Below, in pieces: positions 13,836 to 26,171 of a stretch of DNA of 64,000 bases. Source of the DNA: Paracyclopina nana (Eukaryota > Arthropoda > Copepoda > Cyclopoida > Cyclopettidae); contig JAGUCH010000003.1 of NCBI GenBank assembly GCA_019096065.1, forward strand, positions 10,354,001 through 10,418,000. The letters run 5' to 3'. The translations under genes and the position numbers were made by a program. Below the pieces are notes generated by a model. The model made no database searches. It worked only from the letters and a program-made list of their open reading frames with translations, and had not been told where the DNA came from. Every line of letters begins with the position of its first letter. The first letter of the stretch is position 1.

Positions 13836-15995
13836 GAAACGTCAAGGCCAGTTACAACAACATGTTTTACTTAACTGCTACTATCATCATCATTATGATC
13901 GCCGATTTTAACGATGAGTGCTGGCTGTCGCAAAATACGCACATGAAACAAAAATTTACCACATGACAAGACACGGAAAAATGTCCACGTGCTGAAGATG
14001 ACGGCAACAACAACACTTGATTTTTAACACCCATTACTATTCATTTTGATGCAAGATTTTCTGGCTTTTGAAGAGAGCACTGTGGACCTTTTTTCGCTGT
14101 TGGATGGAAATTCGGCAGAATCAACATTATGATTATTGCATACATATATATGAGGTTTTCCCTGGCTTATGAGAAAAAGAAAGTATTAGTCAAAAGAAGC
14201 ACAGATAGCGAAAGAAATAAAGTTAAAAAATCTATATATACTTCCCTGGATGAACTGTAGCCCCTCCCCCTTTGAACACTGGTAAAACAAAGCAGAGTGG
14301 CGCCACTCGTCTGCAATCTGCGGCAGTTGATCAAAATTATGGCTTTTTTTTTTTGTTCTCTTTTTCTGTTGTTCCTTTTTGTGTAGGAGGCTGCAGTGTC
14401 GGTGGCGCCACCTATTATTCAAATTATTTACTCTTTTTCCATCTTCATTGTTTATATTATTATTATTATTACTACTATTTTTAGGGAAGTGTACTGTACC
14501 ACCACCAAAAGTCATAACTAACAAAAATACTGTAAAACAACACTTATACACACACACACATAATTATTATGACACACAAAAGACACTTTCTCGCGGCCTA
14601 ACAAACACAACTATCATTTGAAATAATGAAATTGATGAATGACGAGAAACTACTACAACTACTTTGCAGTATTTATACGTGTGAATGTTACGGAAAACAG
14701 CCATTGTAGTAGCCTGAAGTTTGATTCTATACACTATGACATCTATCTGCATTTAGTAGATTTCCCCCCCTTTTTCTCTCATTTCAAAATTACGCGAACC
14801 AAATTGTCAGCCCCTTTTTGGAATCCCCACCAACCACCCAACTTTGATCCGGACAATTTTAATAATAGCGAAAATTGTAAATATACTGCATTTTTGTACA
14901 ATCAACAACTTCAGCTTATTTGAAAAATAAAACTACACTAGCCATCGTCAGCAGCAGCAGCAGCAGAATGAATGTGAAATCATCTTCCATAAGAGCAGAA
15001 AGGAGCAACAGCAGCAAAAACTTAGCCCAAATTTGAATAAAATGGCGTCGCCCCTCCCCTAAAAAAACAACACACAAATATGGAGCCTTATGCCCTTATC
15101 TAAAGCCCCTCACACACTCATATCCTTTTTTCCTTTGCTCTGCACGACTACTCTTTTTCTTACTTTGTTACTATTTATTTGCTACGAAATTCTAACTCTC
15201 ACCCCCGCTGAAGGTTTGCAAAAAAACATGAATAAAACTGAACCGCTAAAAAAGAAACAAAAACAATTACCGCGCGCGCACACGCACACACAGAGAAAAA
15301 AAGAAGAAACCTCTCGGATATAGAGTATATTTCAAATTGTTTGTATGTTAATTGTATCTGGACGAAACAGCATCGAAGACAGATGATGGAAAAATAAAAC
15401 GTTATAACAAAAAAATGAATAGTTTTGCTTTTGCCTCAAAAATAGTTGACGGGCCCTCTTGTTTGGTTAACACCAACTTGCGCGGTTGCGCCACCTTGCG
15501 AGAAAATAATGAAAACAAATTATTTCAAAGATGGCTTTATAAGGATCCTCTTTTTCTGTTGATGAAGACAACTAGCGCCACCATGCGGCGAAACGATGGG
15601 AATGAAATGAAGGCAAACTTGGTTATGCTTGGTCTTTATTGGGTAGAGTAAATGCACTATTTTAAACAATACTTGCTACTATTAGAGTAGCAGCATATTT
15701 GACAAAATAGCAATATGTATGGAGAAAGATATAGTGTATTATGTAGAGCAAGGTACTAATTACAAATGCACAATTTGGACACTATTCAAAAATGGAGGAT
15801 TATTTGGGCGAAAGCTATTCTCACTCTTTTCTCAGCAATCAGGACTAGACCATTATACATCCTATGTTATTTTCTCTAGCACCGCCGAAACTAAAACTTA
15901 ACTCATTATTGTTTAGTCTATTTTGAGGGTATATTAGTATATAATATTGAGCTGACTTCAAATTTTTGGCATTTTTTGGCATCTTAATGTTCTTT
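13836..15995. other. PKC 3' region and intergenic DNA
   Basis: No gene seen. It includes the probable PKC 3' UTR, with AATAAA at 14216-14221 and again at 14926-14931. It is A/T-rich with short ATT, CAG and CA runs. Open frames here (for example 15352-15651) have no family resemblance. Confidence 0.5.
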
Positions 15996-17487
15996 CTATA
16001 TGTTGTGTTCCTTCTTGTTGAGATGGTAGCTCTTGAGCTGCACATAGGGAATGCCCAGCTCAAAAGTGTCTTTTGGCCAGTATTTGATCATAGGATTCTC
16101 GTGGGGATGATTATGTTTGACATCAAAGTACGCGAACAGGACCACAGCTGTGTAGGAAGCCAGGAAGATGAGAACATGCCAAAATCCGTGCAAATATGGG
16201 AATCCCATGCCGGCCCAAACTTCGCAATACAGCTTGTCATTCAGCCAACAAATCACGGCTGTCACCCAAAAAATTATGGACCTCCTCCCCAAGGAAGTCA
16301 CTCTGGTATCATCCTCATGCTTGAGGTTATACATTCTGAAAAATGTAACCTTGTTAAAAAGTTGCTGCTCTTTATTTCAGCGAGCCAGGCCAGGGCATAA
16401 TAAAATATGTATGCATTATCGAGTCAAGTCAGTAATTGTTCACACTCTACCTAACGATAGTATTTTCACTATTTGCAAGCCTTGAATATTATAGTGGTAT
16501 AAAAAAGGTTAAACTCACAGCATGATGATGGATGGAACGCCTAATGTCATCAGAAAGAACGCATTGACAGCTGGCTGCAAAAAGCCCAAATAAGTGCTGC
16601 CCACCGTGAAGACGCAGACCTGGAATAAGCAAAGAGGTTAGTGCGCTTGTTTTGGCCGCCAGGTGGCGCGTCATGGCTTGTTATGGGAATAATAATGCGT
16701 AAATGCTATAATGAGTTGGGCGCGGCGTAGCCGCTACACAATTGCGAATACCATGCATGTATCGTGTGTAATGCCAATAATTCGTGTAACGCTCTAATAT
16801 TGGTATGGATCTTCCTTGGCATTGGCGCTACAAAATGAGCTTTCTAATGTTGCAACTAGTCAGGAAAATCAACTTTCACTTTTCGGCACCATATACAACC
16901 TTAAAAGTGGGCAATGCGGCATTTTCCGCTTCAATAATTTAGGTATCTTGTGATTGATCCAAAATTGGGTAATTACAGAGGTCACCACCGCCTTGGATCA
17001 CTCGAGCGCGACTGCCTAATTATAAATGACCTCGATAGTAAAGCTACGCCCAAAAGCTCAACTCTTTCAAAAAATAAAAGAATAAAAGAAATATCTTAAG
17101 GAGGCTCACCGTTTTGGTGAATGTCTTTCGGCCTTCCTTGTCCCTGAGGCTGGTGGGGATCATGGATCTGGGGTACCACATGGCGAAGCCCGCCATGACA
17201 ACCCACAAAATGGCCATCTCATCCAAAAGTTGGCCGAGGAGCGAAAGCGTGGCGTGAAAGTAGGCCGAGCTCGCGCCCACGACAATGAGCAAAAACCAAA
17301 TCACGTGGATGCCGGGGCCGATGGAGGCCGCGTAGGGCTGGTGCAGGTGCATGAGGAATGGCGGCATCACCAAGAAGAGCGCGTTGGACACGGTGTTGAA
17401 GAATTCCGCGATGAGCGGCGTGAACGTGTAGTTCTCCTCGCACCAATCCACGGGGGACGAGCCCCTCATCAAGTGATGGGTCCACAT
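15996..17487 (-). CDS. ACER (bwa): Alkaline ceramidase (brainwashing-type)
   Basis: Multi-pass ER/Golgi hydrolase that splits ceramide into sphingosine and fatty acid. Exons 17110-17487, 16519-16619 and 15996-16335 give 272 residues in phase. It shows the family signature throughout: SSPVDWCEENY near the N-terminus (acidic calcium-site residues), the first metal-ligand region YFHATLSLLGQLLDE, and the paired-His motif FPYLHGFWH near the C-terminus, within about seven hydrophobic helices. The N-terminus MWTHHLMRGSSPVDWCE is close to Drosophila Brainwashing. The ATG at 17487 was chosen; the open frame extends seven codons further but without ATG. Exon 2, of 101 nt, completes a membrane helix. 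Confidence 0.95.
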
Positions 17488-20160
17488 CACAATTTTAGCA
17501 CATGACACGGGCCTTTTTCACGCGGTGAATAGGCTGCAATTTTTAAGCAAGGCAAAAATTAATTAATTAACTTTTGTGATGCATGTGTCTCACTACTTTG
17601 AAATGGCATTTAAATTTGATGACAGCTGAAAATGATGGGTTTGAATTTCAGGTTTTCGGCCAATTTCCTCCTCGGTTGCTTTTAGCTAACTGATTTCATG
17701 TGTGTTTTCTTTTATTATCTCTGAATTGCAAAGCAGGGACCGCAGTCAACTGAAGGAATGCTGTTATGCATGTGAACGCAATTTTCACATGAGCTGGCCC
17801 TCGTTGCACTTCCTTCTTGTTTACTGATAAAGCTCCCAAAATCGGTTGACGTGTGAATTAAAGATCTTTTTAAAAGGAGCTAGGCATATTTATTTGTCAG
17901 CTGCACGCGAAGAATTCATCAATTTGATGCGGCTCGGTTCACCTGCTCCATTCTTTCAATAAGTGAGTCACACATACGATGAGTGCACGTGCACTTGGAA
18001 TTTTTTGCGCTTTGTTATCGCGTTATAGCACAAAAAATCATGCGTACACTAATTTGCTTTGTCCAATTTCACACGGCCAAAAAATTACTATCAGCTTTGA
18101 TAATTCGTGGAATTACTGGAAATTCGAGCTTTGAAGGAGTTTTACTCTTGCAAACTACCAATTATCCACTTTATCCTCTTTAAAAAGTCAGCAAGTTACA
18201 CAAAGGAATTTTCTTCTTTTTTTGATTTTGCTGCCAATGTGTCTTGTTTTGCGAGCACTACTAAAAGAAAGCTTCAGAAAATGTAGTCACGTAGTAAAAG
18301 CACAATGGGCGATTTTGACCATCAAAAATCCTATTATTATCAAGTTTCCAACTAGTGTGATTTTTGCGGTGGAATTTAGTTGAAAAAAACCTAATTTATT
18401 TATCGTTTTGACAGATGTCACGCATTTTTCAAATTGGTGTCACGTCGGCCCAGTGTGCATGAGGAGGAGCACATTTTGAGTACAGATGTACTCAGAATAC
18501 TATGTTCACTATATGGGATTTTTCTGCCAAGCACACAAATGTGTCAAGCTTAATTACAAAGAGTTGTATATACGCACAAAGAGAGATGGAATATTTTTTT
18601 GCCTTTGTTTTCTGCATGACCACATCCAGGCTTAATTGAAAATTCCTCATTACAATAATAATTCAGGCATCTGAGCAGCAACTGCAATCATTTGTCTCTT
18701 TGTATGATAAAATGAGAGTTGTCAATGGCAACAACGTCACGACAACAAAGTTGGCTCATCTCTCAGCATAAAAAGCCTCTCTTTCTTTGCATTTGTCAAT
18801 TGACATAAGAAAAAGTACGTGCAGAGCATTTTCCAAAGGCTGCAAACTATTCAAAAGTGCTGTCTAAAAATAACTTTGAAAATACCATATCCTGCAATAT
18901 GAAAGTTGCCATTTACTAAGTGCATTCAGCCAAAGTTGGCAAAGTATATTTTGGCATCCACACAAGAGGAAGTGTATTGATTTTTGCACGGGATTATGGT
19001 GATCAGCTAGCAGAAGAGGAGAAGCTCCAAAAGTGTCACATACATAATAATTACGCGTAACGCGAGATTTAAACGTGAGTAATAAGGGGCAATTAAAATC
19101 GCGAAAGAATTTTACGTTACCAGGCTTTGTTGACAGTTGTGCAAATCGCCGGTTGCTGATTCCAAGAGAGGCCATTCAGTGGTGTTGAGGCTGCGGCCTC
19201 ACCAATCCCATGTAGACTGGCAACTGAATGAAGAAGAAAGCTGCAGCAGCAGCAACGTACGGCAGAAGCAGCAAGCATAGCACGCAGAGCTGCATGGAGG
19301 AGCGCATTGATAGCGAGCGGAGCGGAGACATGGCCATAGATTACCAAAGAATTCAATGCAAGCTTCCCAAGAAGACAAAAATGCTTACCGTACATGCCCC
19401 CAAATAAGGAATTTTTTTTAAAAAAAATCTTGTTTTAAAGTTGTAGCTCTACAGGGCTAAAAATATGTTATCTAAGTTATGGTTCAATTTTGATTTATGA
19501 GTTTTTTGTTATTTGAGTGGATTGGTAACAAAGACGAGAAATGCGATTTTGATCAAAATTGCACAAAGGAACAAGGATCAAATTTCTGCGTGCATATTAT
19601 TTTGATGCTCTCAAATTCAAAATGCACTTTGTGAATCTCAAGCTTTGCAAGCAATGCAAAAAAAAAAAAAAAAATGAAACGGAAGGTTGCGTGACAAGAA
19701 GGGTTTTTGTTCCGATAAAGACGAAAGGGTTTCCCGAAGGTGAGTTTGGACGTCTATCTTTGCATTTTAACATCACATGAGCAGTCCTTTTGGTTAATGT
19801 GAGTGCTGTGGGGCAATCTGACTTTCTCTTCCGTTCTTATCCCCCATCCATACAACTTTCATTCGCTTATGTATATCATCTTCCTTTATGTAACTTTATG
19901 TAAACACGGGCTGGATCTTCCAATGGCCCTCATATTTTCAGTCGGATCTAAAACTTTATCTACGTCCTCTCTCATATGGCTGATGCAGCGAAAATATCAT
20001 TGAACCAGAAATGTCCAGCTCAGATCCACAAAGATTCCCAGGAAATTTCAAGGTAAAAATAGACTTGAGCTGTATTTATGTTGCCAGATGCCAAAGATCT
20101 TCAAATCCGCTGCAACATCCATAAGGCCGCTAAAAGGTCTTTTTCAGTTTACCAAAGTTC
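17488..20160. other. Intergenic, ceramidase upstream region
   Basis: About 2.7 kb without a supported gene. It is A/T-rich, with a poly(A) run at about 19658-19674 and scattered short open frames without family resemblance. The ceramidase promoter should lie in the first few hundred bases. Confidence 0.5.
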
Positions 20161-20188
20161 ATTGATAATGAAAAAAGGTAGAACAAAC

Positions 20189-20500
20189 CTAGTCTTGATG
20201 GTGCACTAGCTGCAATGGGTGTTTGGCCAAGAGTAGCTTCTTCTTATATAAATCCTTTACAACTTTGATCTTGGCGTCCAATTTGTGGATTGGTAACTCT
20301 TCAACTTTAATGTATTCCGGATACGTTTTGATCAATGCTTCAATGGCTGGTGCCCCTTCAGCATCAACTTCAAAGAACTGCACCTCAGTTCCCCTATATT
20401 CCCTGATATTTTCAACACAACAACAGATGCACACCAACGGCTTTTAATCCCACTTGACGCAAACTGAAACTTCTGAGCCTTGAAGCCAAAGATCAGAGTC
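20189..20500 (-). pseudogene. Truncated copy of the RIOX1/NO66 3' end
   Basis: A minus-strand segment repeats the last ~75 codons of the neighbouring RIOX1 gene (20600 to about 20835). It shares CVEN-REY, EVDAE, an 18-residue block starting APAIEALIKTYP, and KKLLL; about three quarters of the aligned residues are identical and both end shortly after a PL motif with Asp and stop. Upstream of about 20437 the resemblance continues at DNA level to about 20500, but the frame is lost and the catalytic jumonji domain is absent. Similarity also extends a little into the 3' UTR (GACTA..TTTGT). It is probably a remnant of a tandem duplication. The open C-terminal part could instead serve as an alternative last exon, for which I see no good acceptor. 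Confidence 0.82.
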
Positions 20501-20599
20501 AGAAAACTAGATGCTTTGAAAATTCATCATTTTTCAAACAGCGTATTAAGTTTTCTTTTATTCGTGGATAAAGATTGAAACAAGAAAGGTTGTACAAAT

Positions 20600-23213
20600 T
20601 TAGTCATCGTAATGTGCTTCCAATGGGTATTTGGTCAAGAGTAGTTTCTTCTCCCACAAATCCTGCACAACTTTCATCTTGGTGTCCAGTTTGTCGATTG
20701 GTAGCTTTTCAACTTTAATGTATTCCGGATACGTTTTGATCAATGCTTCGATGGCTGGTGCCACTTCAGCATCAACTTCAAGGAACTGCGGCTCAGTTTC
20801 CTGATATTCCCTGGTATTTTCGACACAGTAGTAGATGCGGACTGACGACTCCTCAGCCACCAGACGCAGACACTGAGCCCTGATCATCCGGATCTCGGTG
20901 TCCGGATCAATTTCCACTCGGTTGACCACACGTCCCTTCTTCGCATTCCACTTCTCGCCTCCATTCACAACACATCTGGTAAGTTCTTGTGAGCACAAAT
21001 AAGGTGGCAGTGCAGAGTGCATGAACCTTTTGCCCAGCTGGTCAGCAGCCCCATCTATGGGCGCATAGTCAAACAATTTGCCCATCAAGTGGCTCACTTT
21101 GGAGACCAACTGATCCCTCTGCTTCGACACCTGGTCAGAATGAGCAATGCCCAAGTGCTGGAGGTAATTTGGTGGCAGTCCTCGTCTAAATTCAATATCC
21201 TCCTCCATGGCAATTTTGAGAGCAGCGGGCACAATTTTCTCGAGCAAGTCACCATAAGAGTTGAGTTGGTGGCAAGATATTGTGATGTGAAGGGAATGGA
21301 AATCCTCCAGACAATTTCCCTGGTGAATGGTCCCCCTTGGAAGATACATGAGATCACCTGGTTCCAGGATGACATCCAGAATGGGCTTTCCAATTTCAGA
21401 CTGGTCAAAGTTCTTGCTCGAGAATCGAGGTAGGGTTTCTTGGGGTGATCTGGGCTCGTAGATCCGCCACCTTTTCTTGCCTTCCAGCTGCATAATGAAT
21501 ACTTCCACGTCATCGTAATGTGGTGCGAATCCCTGGGTGCCAGCTGGGGTCAGGTACATGTTGGCACCCACAAAGTTGCCCATATACTCTTGGAGACTTG
21601 CGCACAACTTCCACACTGGCTCGTGGAACGTCTGAGGGTTCAGCATGCGAAGGCTGCAGCCATTGTTGTAGAAATCCCACACCACAGGGGCATAGGCACG
21701 ACCCTCAGGGTTGTGGGTCTCCCTCTGCTCATCACTGTAGGATGTCACGTCCAAATTCTTGGTGAATTGAACATTCTGCAAGGAAAGCATGAAGGCCATG
21801 TGAAAATATCCAAAAAAAGTACAACTTTAAGCCATTGGCTTGATTGGAAAGATGGAGGAGGGCAAATTATTGGCGTCCTACAACTTTGTTATTTCCCAAA
21901 GGAACCACATGCTTTATTTGTGGTCTGGTAAATAAAGGTTGATACTCAATTTCTATTGACCATGCTCACAAAATAATCTTATAAGTGTAGGTTGGCAATA
22001 AGTACAATCGAAAATATGAGCTCTTACCTGATTGCGCAGGATTTCATCGAAAACTTTTGTGGAGAAAATGTGCTTGTAATACTGAGCGTCAGCGCTTCTT
22101 TTAATGTGCAATGGTCTTCGCTCCCAAAAGTCTTTGAAAAACTTGTCCACTTTGTGTGGCTGAATCATCCACTCCAAGCATTTTTTGCCCTCTTCCACAG
22201 ATCCGGACTCAGTTTTGCCAGGCTTGACTTTCTCCTCGTCCACAGCAACAACTGTCATCCCATTCTCCACTCGTTTCACCTTCTTTTTGGCAGCCTTTTT
22301 GGCCTTCTTATCCAGACCGAATTGGGAGCGGAGATTTTGTGCAAAATAGGCCTCTTCTTGGTCATTGCTCTCCTGCTGCGAACGGTTCATTTTCATCACT
22401 GTCGACATGAAATTGTCCCCATCAACACCTGTGTCAACCAGGGAATTGTCAGAGTCATTGAGCATCGATTCAATGGCCTCTTCCACAAGCGGGACATCAT
22501 CGCCATTGAGGCCTTCATCGTCCTCGTGATCTGATCTCGATCCATCTGCAAAATGGGAGAATATGTCAAAAAAGGCTTGGAGTGGAATAATCAGCCACCA
22601 ACAGTGAGCAAGCACACGTAAGACTTTTGCAGTTGAAGATTACGGCTCATTGATTAGAGCTTGACTCGTCACTATCACAAGTGCATTTTCGCCAATGAAG
22701 TTATCGACATAATCTTGAGCAATTTTACCTGATTGGCTTCCCTTGCTTTTCTTCCTTGAATCGGAGTCTGAGGAATCAGAGGAGCGATTTTCATTCGGAG
22801 AGCTTTCGTCGCAAGATTTCTTTCGCCTTCTTGATTCTCTTTGGACATCTAAGGGGAAAATAATTATTAGACAATTGCCATCAAACTTGACTATATTGTT
22901 ATTACCTGAGCTGTCCATGACAAACTTTCTCTTTCCACTGCTGCTGCTACTGCTGTTGGTGACTTTTTTGAGGAATTTGTACTCTTCTTCCAACTTGTCA
23001 GTCTCCTCAGCTCTCATGGACCGAAGCAACTTTTTCTGTATGAGGAAAAAGAAACCAATTAATGCAGTCCTTGCAATTGCAAAATGAGTCATGGCACAAA
23101 AGAAGAAAGGGGGAAGAGTGTGTGTGACCTATAATTACTTGTTGCTCCAGCTGGCCAAAAAAGTTGGTCCATAAGCTATGCTGACCTCTGCTAGATCCAT
23201 CACTGCGAAACAT
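20600..23213 (-). CDS. RIOX1: Ribosomal oxygenase 1 / NO66 (JmjC histidyl hydroxylase)
   Basis: Nucleolar Fe(II)/2-oxoglutarate oxygenase; the family hydroxylates a His of ribosomal protein uL2 (Rpl8) and is also reported as a histone H3 demethylase. Exons 23139-23213, 22906-23035, 22729-22848, 22028-22545 and 20600-21775 join in phase to 672 residues. The N-terminal third is Ser/Lys/Glu-rich and basic (likely nuclear/nucleolar targeting). The JmjC domain holds the iron triad: HYD in APHYDDVEVF (about H367, D369) and the distal His in PRGTIHQG (about H432), followed by the winged-helix C-terminal part. ATG 23213 is one possible start. An upstream coding exon at 25454-25525 may replace it (see separate entry). 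A degenerate copy of its 3' end lies about 100-400 bp downstream. Confidence 0.95.
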
Positions 23214-24055
23214 GTTTCACTCTGAGAGCTTCAAAGCAGACTGGCAAACCACTCTGACTGCTTTCGATGTGTCGTCGACCGCTCGCATGATCATGAAACG
23301 AGACTTCATATTCTAGTGCTGGATCGGACCGAGACCAAGCCCAATATCAAATTTCAAAAGCTACTATAACATTTGGTTCATTATTTAAAAGGACTACAAC
23401 AAAGACGCTTTTGAACATGTGCTTGGAATTCACATATTATCACATGCCACATTTTTAAGCAATGTGATTTTGAAAATGATGAAAAAAACACTGTAAGGAA
23501 AGAAACTTTTAAAGTTTTGGCAGTTTTGAGAACTTTTAAATGGGCCTCTTTCTGCTGCTAAAAACTGGGAGCTCTGAACAAACAAACGGAATTTTAACCC
23601 GTTAATCACAATAACAAACATAACTGGTTAAAAACATATAAAACGCAACATTTGCTAGTAAAACCAATTTACTAAAATATTTGGAAATCTAATTTGTTAA
23701 AAAAGTATTGACCAGCTAATTCTTATAGACAAAGAGTTGGCTTCGCAAGAGGCTTTTCACGAAAGTGGAGTAGCCTCAGAAAAGACGGCTCGTTCCCAGC
23801 CTGAGGAATCGGAGAGAGGCTCACGTGTCCTCTGTTCTCGGCTTTTACCGCTCTATCACGTGGAGCACCACGTTTTCACGAAATATCAGTGCCTCTCCGA
23901 GCGACGAACACGCTCACACGATTCGCACTTTAAACCGAGGCAGACATGCATTTTTGCACATGTTTTCGCCAATTATTTTTTTCTTGGCTATAAATAGATG
24001 AAACTGCGCTGTACTTTCATATATTTTGAGTGACATTAGGTCTACGGGATGCTTT

Positions 24056-24402
24056 GTGCCAATTTTGCATTTAGGAGCAACTATAAAATAAATAGATAGT
24101 TTTCTAAGGTTATGTAATTTTGCATTTTTCGCTAAGAATCACTCCTGATATACTCTACAATATTTGAGTGGATTTAATGTGGCTAAATTAGTGTTATGAA
24201 AGGGTTTATTAAACTGCTACAATTAATGCCAATTTTTGACTTTAGAAGCAACTATAAAATGAATAATTGTAATAATCTGTAATTTTGCATTTTCACTAAG
24301 AATCACTCCAGATACACTTTACAATATTTGAGTGGATTTAATGTGCTATAAAATAGCAAAATTACTGTAATGAAAGACGTTTACTAAACTACTACTAATT
24401 AA
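24056..24402. repeat. Two-copy tandem repeat, ~170 bp unit
   Basis: 24056-24225 and 24226-24402 share long blocks such as AGCAACTATAAAAT, TAAGAATCACTCC and ACAATATTTGAGTGGATTTA, in the same order and spacing, with small indels. I judge them roughly 85 percent identical by eye. No coding potential. Confidence 0.8.
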
Positions 24403-25453
24403 TTTAAATTGAGATGTTTTGGTATAGTAAATGGCTTAGCATTTCATGTATATTCTAGCATCTAGGTTTGCATTTTTTGCCTCTTTTTTGCGAACTTATT
24501 AAAAGCATGAAATAAAATCTCCGAGCACGTGTAGCTCAATTTTGCAATTTCAATCCAATTTCATACGCCTAATGTACACAAAAATTTGAACAAATTAGTT
24601 CGCATGAGTGTGACATTATGCCACGTGAATTTCAAGAAAGAAAAAATAAGGAGAACTTGCTCGAAAAAGGAACTTTACGACTATAAGAGACCCTGCTCAC
24701 GTGTTGAACCACGTTTTGGACATGCTTCATCAGCATCAGCAGTTTTTGGCTTCATTTTTGAAACAAAGCGGATTTGACCAAGCTCATCATGATAATGGGA
24801 TCAATTAGCTCATCTTCTATGATGCCTTAAAATAAGCAATTTTGGTACGAAGCATCTTCCAATTTAGCCTACACTCATGATCCAAAAGCACATCTATATA
24901 GTGAATTATTTATCCAGCACAATGGCACACAACTAATTCGACAAATGGATGTTACAAGGAGGCCAATATTGCATTATTTCCGCTTCCATACTTCATGCAG
25001 TAAGAGAGGAATATTGGTGGATTATAAAACTGTAAAATCTGCTTATTCAGAAAGGAAATATTGGATTGTCTAAAGTATAGAAAGTGGCTAAGCAAAAATT
25101 AAAATTGATGAAGTAGTTTATTGATCTTTCTTTGGCGTAGGATAAGCTCCTAACAAATTGAAGCAAGTAAACTGATATTGAGAAGCTTTAAACCATTAGA
25201 AGGATAAACTTACAGATTAGGAAAGTGCAACAGTTTCCACACAAAGTAGGATAGCTTAAAGAAGTATTTTTCTTATTGGATCATAAAAACCTGATTGCAG
25301 ACTCAACCTTAAACGCTTGCAAATACTCGATACAAAAAAGAGAGGCAAATAACTGGAACTATTGAAAATACACGATTTTTGAAGGGCTCAAGTTTCGAGG
25401 CCAAATAAAAGGACTTCCATGAGGTATGTAAATATTTAAAGGGGACAACTTAC

Positions 25454-25525
25454 GCTTTTCTTGGGTTTTTTCCCACCCTTCTTCAATTTTTGGTAAGCTG
25501 CAAAAGCTGACACTTCCTCAGACAT
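25454..25525 (-). other. RIOX1: Candidate remote first coding exon of RIOX1
   Basis: On the minus strand an ATG in good context (CAAAATGTC) opens 24 codons reading MSEEVSAFAAYQKLKKGG then KKPKKS, ending at a strong donor (AGC|GTAAGT) in phase 0. A phase-0 acceptor at 23181-23183 would join it to HSLWTNFFGQLEQQ of RIOX1 exon 1, replacing the first eleven residues of the short model. The acceptor has a weak pyrimidine tract, so the join is inference. It could instead belong to an unknown gene. Confidence 0.45.
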
Positions 25526-26171
25526 TTTGGTCGATGAATTTAAGGATTTTTCAAGGAATACACACAAAATTTTCTCGTGGTGCAAGAAAATATCAAAATA
25601 TTTTGACTATCTATCGAAAAATATGTAACTCATGAAAGTCAAAAAGATATTGATTTGAGTATAAATCAAACTTAAATTAAATTAAAATTAATGTCGTACT
25701 TTAAAGTATTTTAGATATTTTTTCTTGCATTATTGTGACTAAATATATTTCATGAAACTTTTAATTCACTCAAAAAGTAGATCGATTAAAGCCAATCTCA
25801 AGTTTAAGTTTTTAGAGCACTTTTACATTCTCATTTCATCATGGATAACTCTCGTGGATTCATAAGAAAATAAATTCAATTTTGTTTATTTCCACTATTT
25901 TTCTGGCCATATAAGAGCACAAGAGTTTACTTTGAGATGAATTATTCAACTTATTTTGCCTTTTATTTATTGCTACGCGTCACTTCTCAGCAGATTCCGC
26001 GAGTTATTCTCGAAACATAAAAAGTAAAAAAAACAAAAGCGGCTTTTTCCGTCAAATTGTAGCGGTTAAAAGCGAGGCTCAGCCCATTTATTATTAAAGT
26101 GCGAATTTACTATTTTGAGGGCGTCAACAAAGTGTTAATTTAGGAGGATTTCTCGTCAAAATGGAGTAGTC

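Larger units (their letters stand above)
23214..26171. other. Region upstream of RIOX1 and the next gene
   Basis: About 3 kb of A/T-rich DNA between divergent genes. It holds a tandem duplication (24056-24402), a composite E-box-like motif present twice, and a candidate RIOX1 first exon at 25454-25525. No other gene is supported. Confidence 0.5.

Noticed and set aside
15352..15651. 99-codon plus-strand frame
   Set aside because: No homologous motif, no signal peptide, no splice sites, atypical composition.
17488..17508. Seven extra N-terminal codons for the ceramidase
   Set aside because: The extension starts with GTG, not ATG; ATG 17487 gives the family-typical N-terminus.
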